A DNA stretch of 11,367 nt from an uncultured Oscillospiraceae bacterium (GCA_900762005.1 CAAFEV010000146.1:1-11367), one strand, 5' to 3'; shown: positions 1 to 7,242, counted from the stretch's first letter. Notes: a model not told the origin generated them from the letters alone. Numbers and translations are program-made.

Positions 1-2277
1 ATTCATATCAAGGCTCGTAATCTTTTCGTTATTGACGGTGTAGACGACCTCCACATCTTCCTCTGTGAAGTAATCGCTGGTCAGCGTATTGACAATCACA
101 GGCTCTTCTTGCGTGCCGGCATTGGCAAGATAGTCAAGCATGATAACCTCGTCAAGCTCGATGTGTGTGCTGGGCTCTGCATCGGCGTTCGGATTGCTGA
201 TCAGCTCGACATCAAAGGTATAGACGCCGGTCTTTTCGGGGTCATCGCCAAGCTCCTTAAGCGGGTCGGCGGCATAAGTATAGCCGGAGATTGCCTGCGC
301 AGCCAGAATGGAGCTGGCAAGCCCTGCGCCCTGCTTGCGCACGGAGTAGATGTATTTATCGCTGTCATAGAGAATTTCGGCAGTGCTCTCGAGCAAATCC
401 TTTGCAAGCTTGGCACGTTCGACCTTGCTCATATCGGGGTATTCCTGCTTCAGGTAGCACAGAACATTGGCAAAGGTACCTGCCGCATTCGGGGACGCCA
501 TGGAGGTGCCGGAATAGACATCATAATCACCGTCGCCGGTATTGACAGAGGAATAGACATTGCCGCCGACAGAGGTGATTGCCGGGTCAATTGTCAAATC
601 GGGCGAGGTGCCCCAGTTGGAGAAGTCGCTCATGAGATAGCCCTTGGGGTTCTCGAGCACAATGCGCTGCTCCGATACGGTGAGCGAGGTGCCGCTTTTG
701 AGCACCCCAAGCGCACTCTTCATCACGGAGACTGCGGGGATTTCAAAGCTTTCAACCTGCATACCGATAACGGCTTCCTCGGTGTTGACAACGATGCAGC
801 CGATGGCACCGGCATTATAAGCGTTTTCGATTTTTTCTTCAAAGGAAAGGCTGCCACGGGAAACGACGGCAATCTTGCCCTTTACATCGACATTTTTAAA
901 GTCCTCCGGTTTGCCGAGACTAAACGCGCCGTTGGCATCGGTGACAATGACATATTCCTGCGGGATTAACGCGCCGTTTTCATCCTTTTTGGCAAAAGCG
1001 GTGCGCCAGAGCGCATCTTCGTCGGAGGAATCGTTGTACGGAACGCTCGCGTCACCAATTTGCATGACATACTGCGGGAACTCCTCGTTTTCAACGGAGG
1101 CAACGGAGACGTTTCCGGTATAAGACGCGGGAGAAGCGATGGTGCCATAATCGGTGTATTCCGGGCCGATGTAGCCCTGCGTGGAGTACTGCGCCATGGA
1201 GTACTCGTTGCCGGCCGCAATGCACATCACGACACCTGCTTTATCCATACGGGTGTAAATGTCGCCGAAGACCTTGGTTTCCAGCGTCGAGTCAAAGGTG
1301 AAGCCGTTCTGAGAGCCGATGGACATATTGACAACGTCAACGCCCAGACGGTACGCATCCTCCAGCGCATAGAAGTAAATATCGGAGGAGGTGCCCGGTT
1401 CGTCATCATGGAAAATCTTCATCGCAAGCAGCTGTGCAAAGGGAGAAGCGCCGCTGAAAGCAATGCCGCCGTCCTCGTCCTCGACATAACCCGTTGCGAT
1501 GCCCGCAACATGGGTGCCGTGGCCATTGTGGTCGGTAACGTCGTTGTCCTTGTCGGCATAGTCGTATGCAAACGGAATCTTTGCATTGACATAAACACCG
1601 TCGGCAACCGCAAGGTCAAGGTCATCCTCGGTCAGCGCGGCGTTTGCGAAGTAATCCTTGTCATAGACCTCAAATGCTTCGTGCGAGGTGAGTGTGCCGG
1701 TATCGAGCACGGCAATGACCAGACCGGATCCGTCAACGCCGAACCAGGGCATGAAAGCGTTCCCGGTCATCCAGCCGGAGCTTTCCGTTGCCGGCTCTGC
1801 CACGGGGGCGGAGTACTGGTTGGCGATGTAGACTGCGTCCACGCCGTCAATCGCGGCAATCTTCTCGAGGTCGCCGTAAGCAACATCGCAGCTAAAGCCG
1901 TTGAGCAGGGTGGTGAAGTCATAAACCGTCTTGAACGAAATCCCGTTCATTGCCTTGCGCACCGTGTTGTGCTGATTGTTCAGCTTTGCGCGGTAATTGA
2001 CTGCCTTTTCGCTGCCGCGCGCGGCAATGTCGGCTTCCGGTGCGCCCTTCAGCACGACAATGGCGCGCACCTGCTCGTCATCGGCATACTGATAGAGATT
2101 GGTTTCGCGGAAGCTTGCACTTTTGAAGCCCTTGAGTTCCTTGGCGGATCGGGCGGACTTCGAGGTCTTGGTCAGCTCACCGATCTCGGTTTTGTCGGCT
2201 GCAAAGGCTGTGCCCACGCAGGACAAAATCATGACCAAGGCAAGAACCAATGCGAGTAAGCTCTTGAAGTGTTTCAT
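1..2277 (-). CDS. Secreted S8 subtilisin-like serine protease with PA insert (partial, C-terminus beyond window)
   Basis: Reads leftward from ATG 2277-2275 without a stop to base 1, giving 759 codons; the C-terminus is missing. The start follows AAGGAG (2284-2289) at good spacing. Residues 1-26 form a signal peptide: basic MKHFK, a hydrophobic core, then AFA/ADK. Residues about 70-152 resemble an inhibitor I9 propeptide. The catalytic domain has the full triad: Asp192 in AVLDTGT, His253 in NGHGTHVAG and Ser592 in SGTSMASP, with the oxyanion Asn357 in AAGNE. The long stretch between Asn357 and Ser592 holds a PA-like insert at about 430-540 (GKIAVVSRG, then NAGAIGCIVVN), as in lactocepin or C5a-peptidase type subtilases. 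Residues after about 650 may start a beta-sandwich domain. It probably acts outside the cell or at the wall in protein breakdown; the missing end would show any anchor. Cys20 in ILSC makes a weak lipobox, but signal peptidase I cleavage fits better. Transcribed alone from the promoter at 2365-2393. Confidence 0.93.
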   Translation of the reverse strand, partial: MKHFKSLLALVLALVMILSCVGTAFAADKTEIGELTKTSKSARSAKELKGFKSASFRETNLYQYADDEQVRAIVVLKGAPEADIAARGSEKAVNYRAKLNNQHNTVRKAMNGISFKTVYDFTTLLNGFSCDVAYGDLEKIAAIDGVDAVYIANQYSAPVAEPATESSGWMTGNAFMPWFGVDGSGLVIAVLDTGTLTSHEAFEVYDKDYFANAALTEDDLDLAVADGVYVNAKIPFAYDYADKDNDVTDHNGHGTHVAGIATGYVEDEDGGIAFSGASPFAQLLAMKIFHDDEPGTSSDIYFYALEDAYRLGVDVVNMSIGSQNGFTFDSTLETKVFGDIYTRMDKAGVVMCIAAGNEYSMAQYSTQGYIGPEYTDYGTIASPASYTGNVSVASVENEEFPQYVMQIGDASVPYNDSSDEDALWRTAFAKKDENGALIPQEYVIVTDANGAFSLGKPEDFKNVDVKGKIAVVSRGSLSFEEKIENAYNAGAIGCIVVNTEEAVIGMQVESFEIPAVSVMKSALGVLKSGTSLTVSEQRIVLENPKGYLMSDFSNWGTSPDLTIDPAITSVGGNVYSSVNTGDGDYDVYSGTSMASPNAAGTFANVLCYLKQEYPDMSKVERAKLAKDLLESTAEILYDSDKYIYSVRKQGAGLASSILAAQAISGYTYAADPLKELGDDPEKTGVYTFDVELISNPNADAEPSTHIELDEVIMLDYLANAGTQEEPVIVNTLTSDYFTEEDVEVVYTVNNEKITSLDMN

Positions 2278-2364
2278 GGTGTTCTCCTTTTCATTTTGAT
2301 ATTTTTGCTTTTTGCCGTTCCGTGACGCTTGGGCAGCGTCGCGAAATGAGTATAGCCATACTTT

Positions 2365-2393
2365 ATGATAACAAATTTTTCACAATTTGTCTA
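2365..2393 (-). promoter_or_regulatory. Sigma-A promoter of the subtilase gene with an inverted repeat in the spacer
   Basis: On the minus strand, TAGACA (2393-2388) and TATCAT (2370-2365) are separated by exactly 17 bp; each matches the consensus at 5 of 6 bases. The spacer and part of the -35 contain the perfect inverted repeat ACAAATT-6 nt-AATTTGT (2371-2390), a possible operator. The leader would be about 80 nt. It contains an imperfect hairpin at 2321-2343 (core GACGCT/AGCGTC). Confidence 0.65.
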
Positions 2394-2461
2394 TCACTTC
2401 TTTCAGCTTTCTCAAAAAAGTTTTAACAATTTAAAGCGATACTTTTGTGAAAATCGACCAT

Positions 2462-2499
2462 AAAAAGAGGTCACCGCGCATCCTTCGACACGCGGTGAC
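2462..2499 (-). terminator. Intrinsic terminator of the zinc-ribbon/CFI-box gene
   Basis: A perfect 9-bp stem, GTCACCGCG (2470-2478) with CGCGGTGAC (2491-2499), closes a 12-nt loop. Read on the minus strand it is followed by CTC and then TTTTT (2466-2462). It lies about 60 bp past the stop at 2561. The other strand has A residues after the stem, so only minus-strand termination is likely. It separates this unit from the downstream subtilase promoter. Confidence 0.7.
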
Positions 2500-2560
2500 A
2501 AAAAACGCATCCGAAATATCTGCATTTCCGCTTGCGGCGCAGCGGCGGATATCCGCACCG

Positions 2561-3481
2561 CTACATGGAATAGCGGCTGCACAGAAAGTCCACCATAGCG
2601 ATATAGCCGCTGCGGCAGTCGTCCTGCCTACCCTGCTCAAGGGCACGCAGACAGGGCTGCAAATACTCCTCGCGCAGCAAGGCGCAGACGGCAGCGGCAT
2701 CGTCGCAGTAGTCCATGCAGGTCAGAAGTCCCGGCGCAAGCTCATAATAGCGTTCAATCAGTGCCTCGCCGCCCTCGCTCTGCCGCAGATAGCCGTCGCG
2801 GAAGACACGCAGGGCGGTCAACTCCGCACAATCGTCCGGCTTACCCTGTTCGCGGCAGATTGCGGTGGTAATATAGCAAAGTCTGCCGCGCTTGAAGCCC
2901 TCGGCAATAATCTTGTACTGTGCGGGGGTCCATTTCTCCTTCGGATAACGCGCCATCCACTGCTCATGCAGTTCAACGCCGAACGCACTGCTGCATTCAA
3001 GCTGCATTTTATCCGCCAGAACGCACAGAAACAGTGCCAGCACAACCTTCCGCTCATATAATACATACGTGCGTTTGCGGGCATTCTCCCAGCGGCTGTC
3101 GCTGTGCATTACGGCATCGAGCGCATCCAGCACCTCCTTGGCCGCCTCGCGCAGCAGAGCCTCCTGGCCCTGCGGACAGGTTGCGGCGCACAGCTCCAGC
3201 AGTCCCAGAGTTTCGAGATTTTCCTGCTCATAGCACTCGAGTGCGGAGAAGTAATCCTTTTTTGCAATTTTTTTGTAATAATCCGGATAGCGTGTCACCG
3301 TCAGCGGCAGTTGCTTGCGCAGCGTTTCACGCCGCACATCGTAATCGGTGTCCGTGCCCTGTACAACAAGCGCGGTCTGTGTGCGCTTGCCGCAGTAAAG
3401 GCAGGCAAATTCCTCTAAATCGCCGGGAATTTCCAGCAGCTTTCCGCAGTGCGGACAAATCAGAGTAATACGTTCCTTCAT
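2561..3481 (-). CDS. Uncharacterised protein: N-terminal zinc ribbon, helical middle, C-terminal CFI-box-like domain
   Basis: 306 residues from ATG 3481-3479, chosen because AAGGAG (3497-3492) and an extended -10 promoter sit just upstream. The frame stays open 98 codons further but would run through that promoter. The N-terminus is a zinc ribbon: Cys9-x2-Cys12 and Cys27-x2-Cys30 (CPHCG, CLYCG). The middle, about 60-200, is helical and rich in Leu, Ala and Glu, with no membrane segment. Residues 202-208 read CYITTAI and are followed by CREQGKPDDC, TALRVFRDGYL, ALIERYYELAPGLL and a helical tail. This order (Cys-aromatic-Ile-x-Thr-Ala, then LRxFRD, then YYxxAP) resembles the CFI-box C-terminal domain found on many bacterial proteins of unknown function. 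It is predicted cytoplasmic, with no function assigned. Zn-ribbon binding is inferred from the Cys spacing, and the CFI-box match is from memory of the motif. It is a single-gene unit with its own promoter and terminator. Confidence 0.85.
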   Translation of the reverse strand: MKERITLICPHCGKLLEIPGDLEEFACLYCGKRTQTALVVQGTDTDYDVRRETLRKQLPLTVTRYPDYYKKIAKKDYFSALECYEQENLETLGLLELCAATCPQGQEALLREAAKEVLDALDAVMHSDSRWENARKRTYVLYERKVVLALFLCVLADKMQLECSSAFGVELHEQWMARYPKEKWTPAQYKIIAEGFKRGRLCYITTAICREQGKPDDCAELTALRVFRDGYLRQSEGGEALIERYYELAPGLLTCMDYCDDAAAVCALLREEYLQPCLRALEQGRQDDCRSGYIAMVDFLCSRYSM

Positions 3482-3512
3482 CGCTTGTGCGCTCCTTTTT
3501 TTTCTTTTTCTT

Positions 3513-3541
3513 ATTGTTTCACATTTTAGCGGGTCTGTCAA
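3513..3541 (-). promoter_or_regulatory. Sigma-A promoter (extended -10) of the zinc-ribbon/CFI-box gene
   Basis: On the minus strand, a perfect TTGACA (3541-3536) and AACAAT (3518-3513, 4 of 6) are 17 bp apart. A TGa extension directly before the -10 compensates for its weaker hexamer. The start codon at 3481 lies about 25 nt beyond the expected transcription start, with AAGGAG between. This supports the short, 306-residue protein. Confidence 0.65.
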
Positions 3542-3571
3542 TGCAAACAGAAAAATTTTTCGCAACCGGCT

Positions 3572-3654
3572 ACATTCTCCCGCCACCACGGGTAATACTA
3601 AGCGCAAAAGCAGTTTCATTATACAAGGAGGCGTCTTTGCGACATTCTCCCGCC
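3572..3654. repeat. 13-bp direct repeat in a GC-rich noncoding segment
   Basis: ACATTCTCCCGCC occurs exactly at 3572-3584 and 3642-3654, starts 70 bp apart. Both copies are preceded by related bases (TTCGCAAC, TTTGCG). The segment 3627-3668 also carries the inverted repeat GGAGGCG/CGCCTCC with a 28-nt loop. The segment lies between two divergent promoters and is not explained by either gene. It may be part of a dispersed repeat element, but that needs a genome-wide comparison. Confidence 0.5.
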
Positions 3655-3715
3655 GCATCCCCGCCTCCCCCATCCCGCCGCAGTAGGCAATACGGCTGCC
3701 ACAGACGGGAAATAC

Positions 3716-3744
3716 TTGTTTTTTCAAACGCGCCATGATAAACT
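3716..3744 (+). promoter_or_regulatory. Probable promoter of the rRNA methyltransferase gene
   Basis: TTGTTT (3716-3721) and TAAACT (3739-3744) are 17 bp apart, with TGa directly before the -10. The -35 is weak (3 of 6), so recognition would rest on the extended -10. The start codon at 3774 would leave a leader of about 24 nt carrying GGAGG. Confidence 0.4.
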
Positions 3745-3773
3745 GAAGGCAATCAAGCGTCACGGAGGATGCC

Positions 3774-5108
3774 ATGCTGCCGATTGCCTTTCAGAAAAAA
3801 ATGCGCCGTCTGCTCGGCGCGGACTATGATGCCTTTCTCGCTGCCTATGACCTGCCGCGCAACACCGGGCTGCGCTTTCGCAATGCGGCGCAGCGCGTCC
3901 CCAACCTGCCTTTCTGTGTGGGAGAAATCCCATGGGAGCCGAACGGACGCTATTGTCTGCCGGGCAGCCGTCCGGGGCTGCACCCGTATCACGATGCGGG
4001 TGTCTACTATTTACAGGAGCCGAGTGCGATGGCACCTGCGCGGCTGTTAGATGTACAGCCGGGTCAGCGGGTGCTGGACTTATGTGCCGCACCCGGTGGA
4101 AAATCCACGCAGCTTGCCGCCGCCTTACAGGGGCAGGGTCTTTTAATCAGCAACGAAATTCATCCGAAACGCGCACACATTCTTTCGTCGAATCTTGAGC
4201 GACTCGGTGTTGGTAATGCGCTTGTGGTAAACGAGCACCCGGCGAAGCTGACAGAACGCTTCCCGAATTGCTTTGACCGCATTCTGGTAGACGCGCCCTG
4301 CTCCGGAGAGGGGATGTTCCGCAAGGAGGAGGCCGCCGTCTCCGACTGGAGCGAGGAAACCGTCGCCATGTGCGCGGCAAGGCAGCTGGAAATTCTCTGC
4401 TCCGCAGCGACGATGCTTGCTCCCGGCGGAAGGCTGGTTTACTCCACCTGCACCTTTTCGCCCGAGGAGAACGAGGGTGTTATCTCCGCATTTTTAAAGA
4501 CGCATCCCGAATTCTCGGTCTGTCATGCAAATGTGCCGTGCTTCTCCCCCGGCCGCCCGGAGTGGATAACCGCGCCTGCCGATGGCTTGGAGCACACCTT
4601 TCGTCTTTGGCCGCACAAGCTGCGCGGGGAGGGGCATTTTGCGGCAGTGCTGATCCGTTCGGAGGGGTCGCAGTGCGAAGCTCCACCGGAGGAACCGTCC
4701 TTGCCGCTGCCCGGGGCAGCGCAGGATTTTTTGCGTTTGTGCGGCATTTCGGACAAACGGCGCGGCGTCTGCTTCGGCGACACGGTGTTTCTCGTGCCGG
4801 AGAAGGGGCTGCCGCAGTTACGCGGTCTGCGCGTGCTGCGGGCGGGTCTGGAGCTCGGGCAACTGCGTAAGGGGCGGTTTTTGCCTGCGCACGCGCTGGC
4901 ACTAGCGCGTCCTGGCTTTGCGCAAACGCTTGATTTTCCCGCCGGCAGCGACACGCTTGCCGCCTATCTGCGCGGTCAGACGCTACCGACCGCACTGCGC
5001 GGCTGGGTGCTGGTTTGCGCGGACGGCTATGCCATCGGCTGGGCATACGGCGCAGACGGCATTCTGAAAAACCACTATCCCAAGGGACTTCGCAGGGTCG
5101 GTTTCTAA
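3774..5108 (+). CDS. rsmF: RsmF-type 16S rRNA (cytosine-C5) methyltransferase, NOL1/NOP2/Sun family
   Basis: 444 residues. ATG 3774 follows GGAGG (3764-3768) by 5 nt. AdoMet motif I is VLDLCAAPGGKS (residues 100-111). Motif IV is DAPCSGEGMF with Cys176, and motif VI is YSTCTFSPEEN with Cys226. In this family the motif VI Cys attacks C6 of the target cytosine and the motif IV Cys helps release the product. Residues 1-90 form the N-terminal substrate-binding part. After about 300 comes the RsmF-type extension, ending in a PUA-like segment (GWVLVCADGYAIGWAYG, then NHYPKGLRR near the C-terminus). This length and C-terminus fit the RsmF branch rather than RsmB, which carries an N-terminal NusB-like domain. 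The likely target is a decoding-region cytosine of 16S rRNA; the exact base cannot be told from sequence. Nothing resembling a hairpin-plus-T terminator was seen after the stop, only the murA promoter. Confidence 0.9.
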   Translation: MLPIAFQKKMRRLLGADYDAFLAAYDLPRNTGLRFRNAAQRVPNLPFCVGEIPWEPNGRYCLPGSRPGLHPYHDAGVYYLQEPSAMAPARLLDVQPGQRVLDLCAAPGGKSTQLAAALQGQGLLISNEIHPKRAHILSSNLERLGVGNALVVNEHPAKLTERFPNCFDRILVDAPCSGEGMFRKEEAAVSDWSEETVAMCAARQLEILCSAATMLAPGGRLVYSTCTFSPEENEGVISAFLKTHPEFSVCHANVPCFSPGRPEWITAPADGLEHTFRLWPHKLRGEGHFAAVLIRSEGSQCEAPPEEPSLPLPGAAQDFLRLCGISDKRRGVCFGDTVFLVPEKGLPQLRGLRVLRAGLELGQLRKGRFLPAHALALARPGFAQTLDFPAGSDTLAAYLRGQTLPTALRGWVLVCADGYAIGWAYGADGILKNHYPKGLRRVGF

Positions 5109-5119
5109 AAAACTGTATT

Positions 5120-5147
5120 CAATTTGTTATTTTCTCTTTACAAATTG
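5120..5147. repeat. Inverted repeat at the murA -35 region
   Basis: CAATTTGT (5120-5127) and ACAAATTG (5140-5147) form a perfect 8-bp inverted repeat with a 12-nt spacer. The right arm overlaps the -35 hexamer of the murA promoter and is itself part of the odd palindrome ACAA-A-TTGT (5140-5148). No T-run follows, so a terminator is unlikely. A repressor or activator site is possible but unproven. Confidence 0.4.
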
Positions 5148-5165
5148 TTGCTTGCATGATATACT
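5137..5165 (+). promoter_or_regulatory. Sigma-A promoter of murA (extended -10)
   Basis: TTTACA (5137-5142) and TATACT (5160-5165) are 17 bp apart, each 5 of 6 to consensus, with TGa in front of the -10. Transcription would start near 5172, leaving a leader of about 70 nt. That leader is pyrimidine-rich (TTTTCCCC twice at about 5184-5201), with ATGGG and CCCAT (5177-5181, 5211-5215) able to pair around it. Confidence 0.65.
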
Positions 5166-5243
5166 TGTTTCGTCTTATGGGCGTTTTCCCCTCTTTTCCC
5201 CTTGTTCCGACCCATCCTACTCCAATTATGTGAGGGATACAAT

Positions 5244-6536
5244 ATGACTCAATACATTATCAACGGCAGCAAGCCGCTTACCGGAACGGTTACCATCAGC
5301 GGCGCGAAAAATGCTGCCGTTGCCATTCTGCCGGCAACGCTTTTGGTCAACGGTACCTGCCGTATCGAAAACGTTCCCGACATTTCCGACGTACGTCTGC
5401 TGCTGAAAATTTTAGATGGCATGGGCGCGGATATTCGCCGCATCAGCCCGAACACGTTGGAGCTCTCCTGTGTTCATGTGCGCGATACCGAAGCCTCCGA
5501 CGCTCTTGTGCGCCGCATTCGCGCCTCATATTATCTGATTGGCGCGCAACTCGGCAGGTTCGGTCATGCCCGGGTTGCCATGCCCGGCGGCTGCAACTTC
5601 GGGCTGCGTCCGATTGACCAGCACATCAAGGGCTTTGAAGCCATGGGCGCGACGGTGGAAATGCAGAACGGCTTTGTCTGCGCCTCCGCACCGCAGTTGG
5701 GCCTGGCCGGCGGACGTGTCAATCTGGACATGGTTTCCGTCGGTGCGACGATGAATATCATGATTGGCGCGGTGCTGGCAAACGGCACAACTGTCATTGA
5801 AAACGCCGCCAAGGAGCCGCACATCGTAGACCTTGCCAACTTCCTCAACGCCATGGGCGCAAAGGTCTCCGGCGCAGGTACGGACGTGATTAAAATCCGC
5901 GGTGTCAAGTCGCTGCGCGGCGGCAGCTATTCGATTATTCCCGACCAAATTGAAGCCGGCACTTATATGGCGGCGGTTGCGGCGGTCGGCGGCGACGTTT
6001 TGGTTCAGAATGTCATTCCGAAGCATATGGACTGCATTTCCGCAAAGCTGCGTGAAATGGGTGCGCGTGTGCTGGAATACGATGACACCATCCACGTCCA
6101 GCGCGACGGCATTTTGCGTCGGGCGAACGTAAAAACCCTCCCCTATCCGGGCTTTCCGACCGATATGCAGCCGCAGATTGCCGTCTGTATGTCGCTTGCC
6201 TCGGGCATGAGCACCATCCGCGAGAGCATTTACGACACGCGCTTCGGCTATTGCGCAGAGCTCAACCGCATGGGCGCGTCCATCAAGGTCGATACGAAAA
6301 TTGCCGTCATTACCGGTGTGGAAAAGCTGCACGGCTGCACGGTTCACGCCTGTGATTTGCGGGCGGGTGCCGCTATGGTAATTGCGGGGCTGGCCGCCGA
6401 GGGCACCACTGTAATTGAAGAAATCGAATATATCGAGCGCGGTTATGAAGATTTTGTCGGCAAGCTGCAGGGACTGGGGGCGGACATCCACCGCATGGAG
6501 ACACCCGGCGAGCGCACCGTTTCCGCCGCAGTCTGA
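5244..6536 (+). CDS. murA: UDP-N-acetylglucosamine 1-carboxyvinyltransferase (MurA)
   Basis: 430 residues. The start at 5244 is preferred over an in-frame ATG at 5202 because GAGGG (5232-5236) lies 7 nt before it and the family motif MTQYIINGSKPLTG begins there. MurA transfers enolpyruvate from PEP to UDP-GlcNAc, the first committed step of peptidoglycan synthesis, in the cytoplasm. Lys22 and Asn23 sit in ISGAKNAAVAILP. The active-site Cys117 lies in MPGGCNFGLRP, so a fosfomycin-reactive Cys is present rather than Asp. Asp307, in FPTDMQPQ, matches the conserved general-base Asp. The two-lobed EPT fold length is normal. Bacillota often carry two MurA paralogues (murAA/murAB); which one this is cannot be decided here. 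It has its own promoter and a strong terminator, so it is probably monocistronic with some readthrough into the TRIC gene. Confidence 0.95.
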   Translation: MTQYIINGSKPLTGTVTISGAKNAAVAILPATLLVNGTCRIENVPDISDVRLLLKILDGMGADIRRISPNTLELSCVHVRDTEASDALVRRIRASYYLIGAQLGRFGHARVAMPGGCNFGLRPIDQHIKGFEAMGATVEMQNGFVCASAPQLGLAGGRVNLDMVSVGATMNIMIGAVLANGTTVIENAAKEPHIVDLANFLNAMGAKVSGAGTDVIKIRGVKSLRGGSYSIIPDQIEAGTYMAAVAAVGGDVLVQNVIPKHMDCISAKLREMGARVLEYDDTIHVQRDGILRRANVKTLPYPGFPTDMQPQIAVCMSLASGMSTIRESIYDTRFGYCAELNRMGASIKVDTKIAVITGVEKLHGCTVHACDLRAGAAMVIAGLAAEGTTVIEEIEYIERGYEDFVGKLQGLGADIHRMETPGERTVSAAV

Positions 6537-6550
6537 TTCAGAAATACCGA

Positions 6551-6579
6551 ATGCACATCCGAAAGGGTGTGCATTTTTT
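6551..6579 (+). terminator. Intrinsic terminator after murA, abutting the next ribosome binding site
   Basis: ATGCACATCC (6551-6560) pairs with GGGTGTGCAT (6565-6574) over 10 bp, one of them T-G, around a GAAA tetraloop. TTTTT (6575-6579) follows. The next gene's AAGGAG starts at 6581, only one base after the T-run. Confidence 0.85.
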
Positions 6580-6594
6580 AAAGGAGTGTCGGAT

Positions 6595-7230
6595 ATGGAG
6601 ATTTTCATCATCGCCTTACAGCTACTCGGCACGGTGGCATTTGCCGCCTCGGGTGCGCTGACCGCCATGAAAAAGAAAATGGATTTACTCGGCGTTGCCG
6701 TGCTGGGGGTGGTAACCGCCGTAGGCGGCGGTATTATGCGGGATTTGATTCTGGGCATCACGCCGCCGCTGGCGTTCCGCGACCCGCTGTATGTTCTGGT
6801 CGCCGTGGCAACTGCCGGACTGCTGTTCATTCCGTGGGTACGGCATCATCTGCTGCATAACCAGCCGGTTTTTGACCGCGCCCTGCTGTTTATGGACTCC
6901 ATCGGCTTGGGCGTTTTCACAGTCATGGGCATCTGGAGTACGCTCGATTTTTCGCCCGACCGCAGTACGTTTCTGCTCGTGTTTGTCGGCGTGCTCTCCG
7001 GCGTCGGCGGCGGCATTCTGCGTGATATGCTCGCCGGCAATACGCCCTACATCTTTGTCAAGCACATTTACGCCTCCGCGTCTTTTGCCGGTGCGCTCGT
7101 CTGCGCCCTGCTCTGGCACGTGCTACCGAGCTATCTTGCCATGCTGCTTGCCGCCGTGCTGGTGCTGCTCATCCGCCTGCTTTCGGCACATTACCGCTGG
7201 AACCTGCCCCGCGCCGACGGTGTTTGTTAA
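6595..7230 (+). CDS. TRIC/UPF0126 family membrane protein (YicG/YadS-like)
   Basis: 211 residues. ATG 6595 is preceded by AAGGAG (6581-6586). The frame extends upstream into murA but no other start has a ribosome binding site. The protein is almost entirely hydrophobic, with about seven predicted membrane helices in two homologous halves. The first half carries GVVTAVGGGIMRD (Gly44-46, Arg49, Asp50) and the second GVLSGVGGGILRD (Gly138-140, Arg143, Asp144), 94 residues apart. This duplicated GGGxxRD signature defines the family (PF03458). Members have been described as prokaryotic trimeric intracellular cation channels, and E. coli YicG as a glycine transporter, so the substrate is uncertain. 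No separate promoter is visible in the 58-bp gap after murA, which holds a terminator. Expression may come from readthrough or a start inside murA. Confidence 0.9.
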   Translation: MEIFIIALQLLGTVAFAASGALTAMKKKMDLLGVAVLGVVTAVGGGIMRDLILGITPPLAFRDPLYVLVAVATAGLLFIPWVRHHLLHNQPVFDRALLFMDSIGLGVFTVMGIWSTLDFSPDRSTFLLVFVGVLSGVGGGILRDMLAGNTPYIFVKHIYASASFAGALVCALLWHVLPSYLAMLLAAVLVLLIRLLSAHYRWNLPRADGVC

Positions 7231-7242
7231 CCCACAACAGGA

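Noticed and set aside
1060..2259. 399-codon open frame on the plus strand inside the subtilase gene, and a 286-codon one at 109-969
   Set aside because: They lie in the exact codon phase opposite the protease, as expected for antisense shadow frames in GC-rich genes. They have no ribosome binding site or recognisable domain, while the minus strand carries a full catalytic triad.
3570..3752. 60-codon minus-strand frame as a small gene
   Set aside because: No ribosome binding site before its ATG and no recognisable family. It overlaps the repeat-like segment and the promoter of the next gene.
3482..3775. 98-codon N-terminal extension of the zinc-ribbon protein
   Set aside because: It runs through the TTGACA/extended -10 promoter and past AAGGAG. 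The zinc ribbon starts a few residues after the ATG at 3481, as is usual for such proteins.
4480..5046. 188-codon minus-strand frame inside the methyltransferase gene
   Set aside because: Arg/Ala/Pro-rich shadow of the C-terminal part of the methyltransferase; no start signals.
5120..5147. Inverted repeat as a terminator for the methyltransferase gene
   Set aside because: The stem is only A/T-rich, the loop is 12 nt and no T-run follows; it overlaps the murA -35 instead.
5526..6830. 434-codon open frame on the minus strand across murA and the start of the TRIC gene
   Set aside because: It overlaps two strongly supported plus-strand genes, reads as an Ala/Arg/His-rich low-information protein and has no promoter or ribosome binding site.
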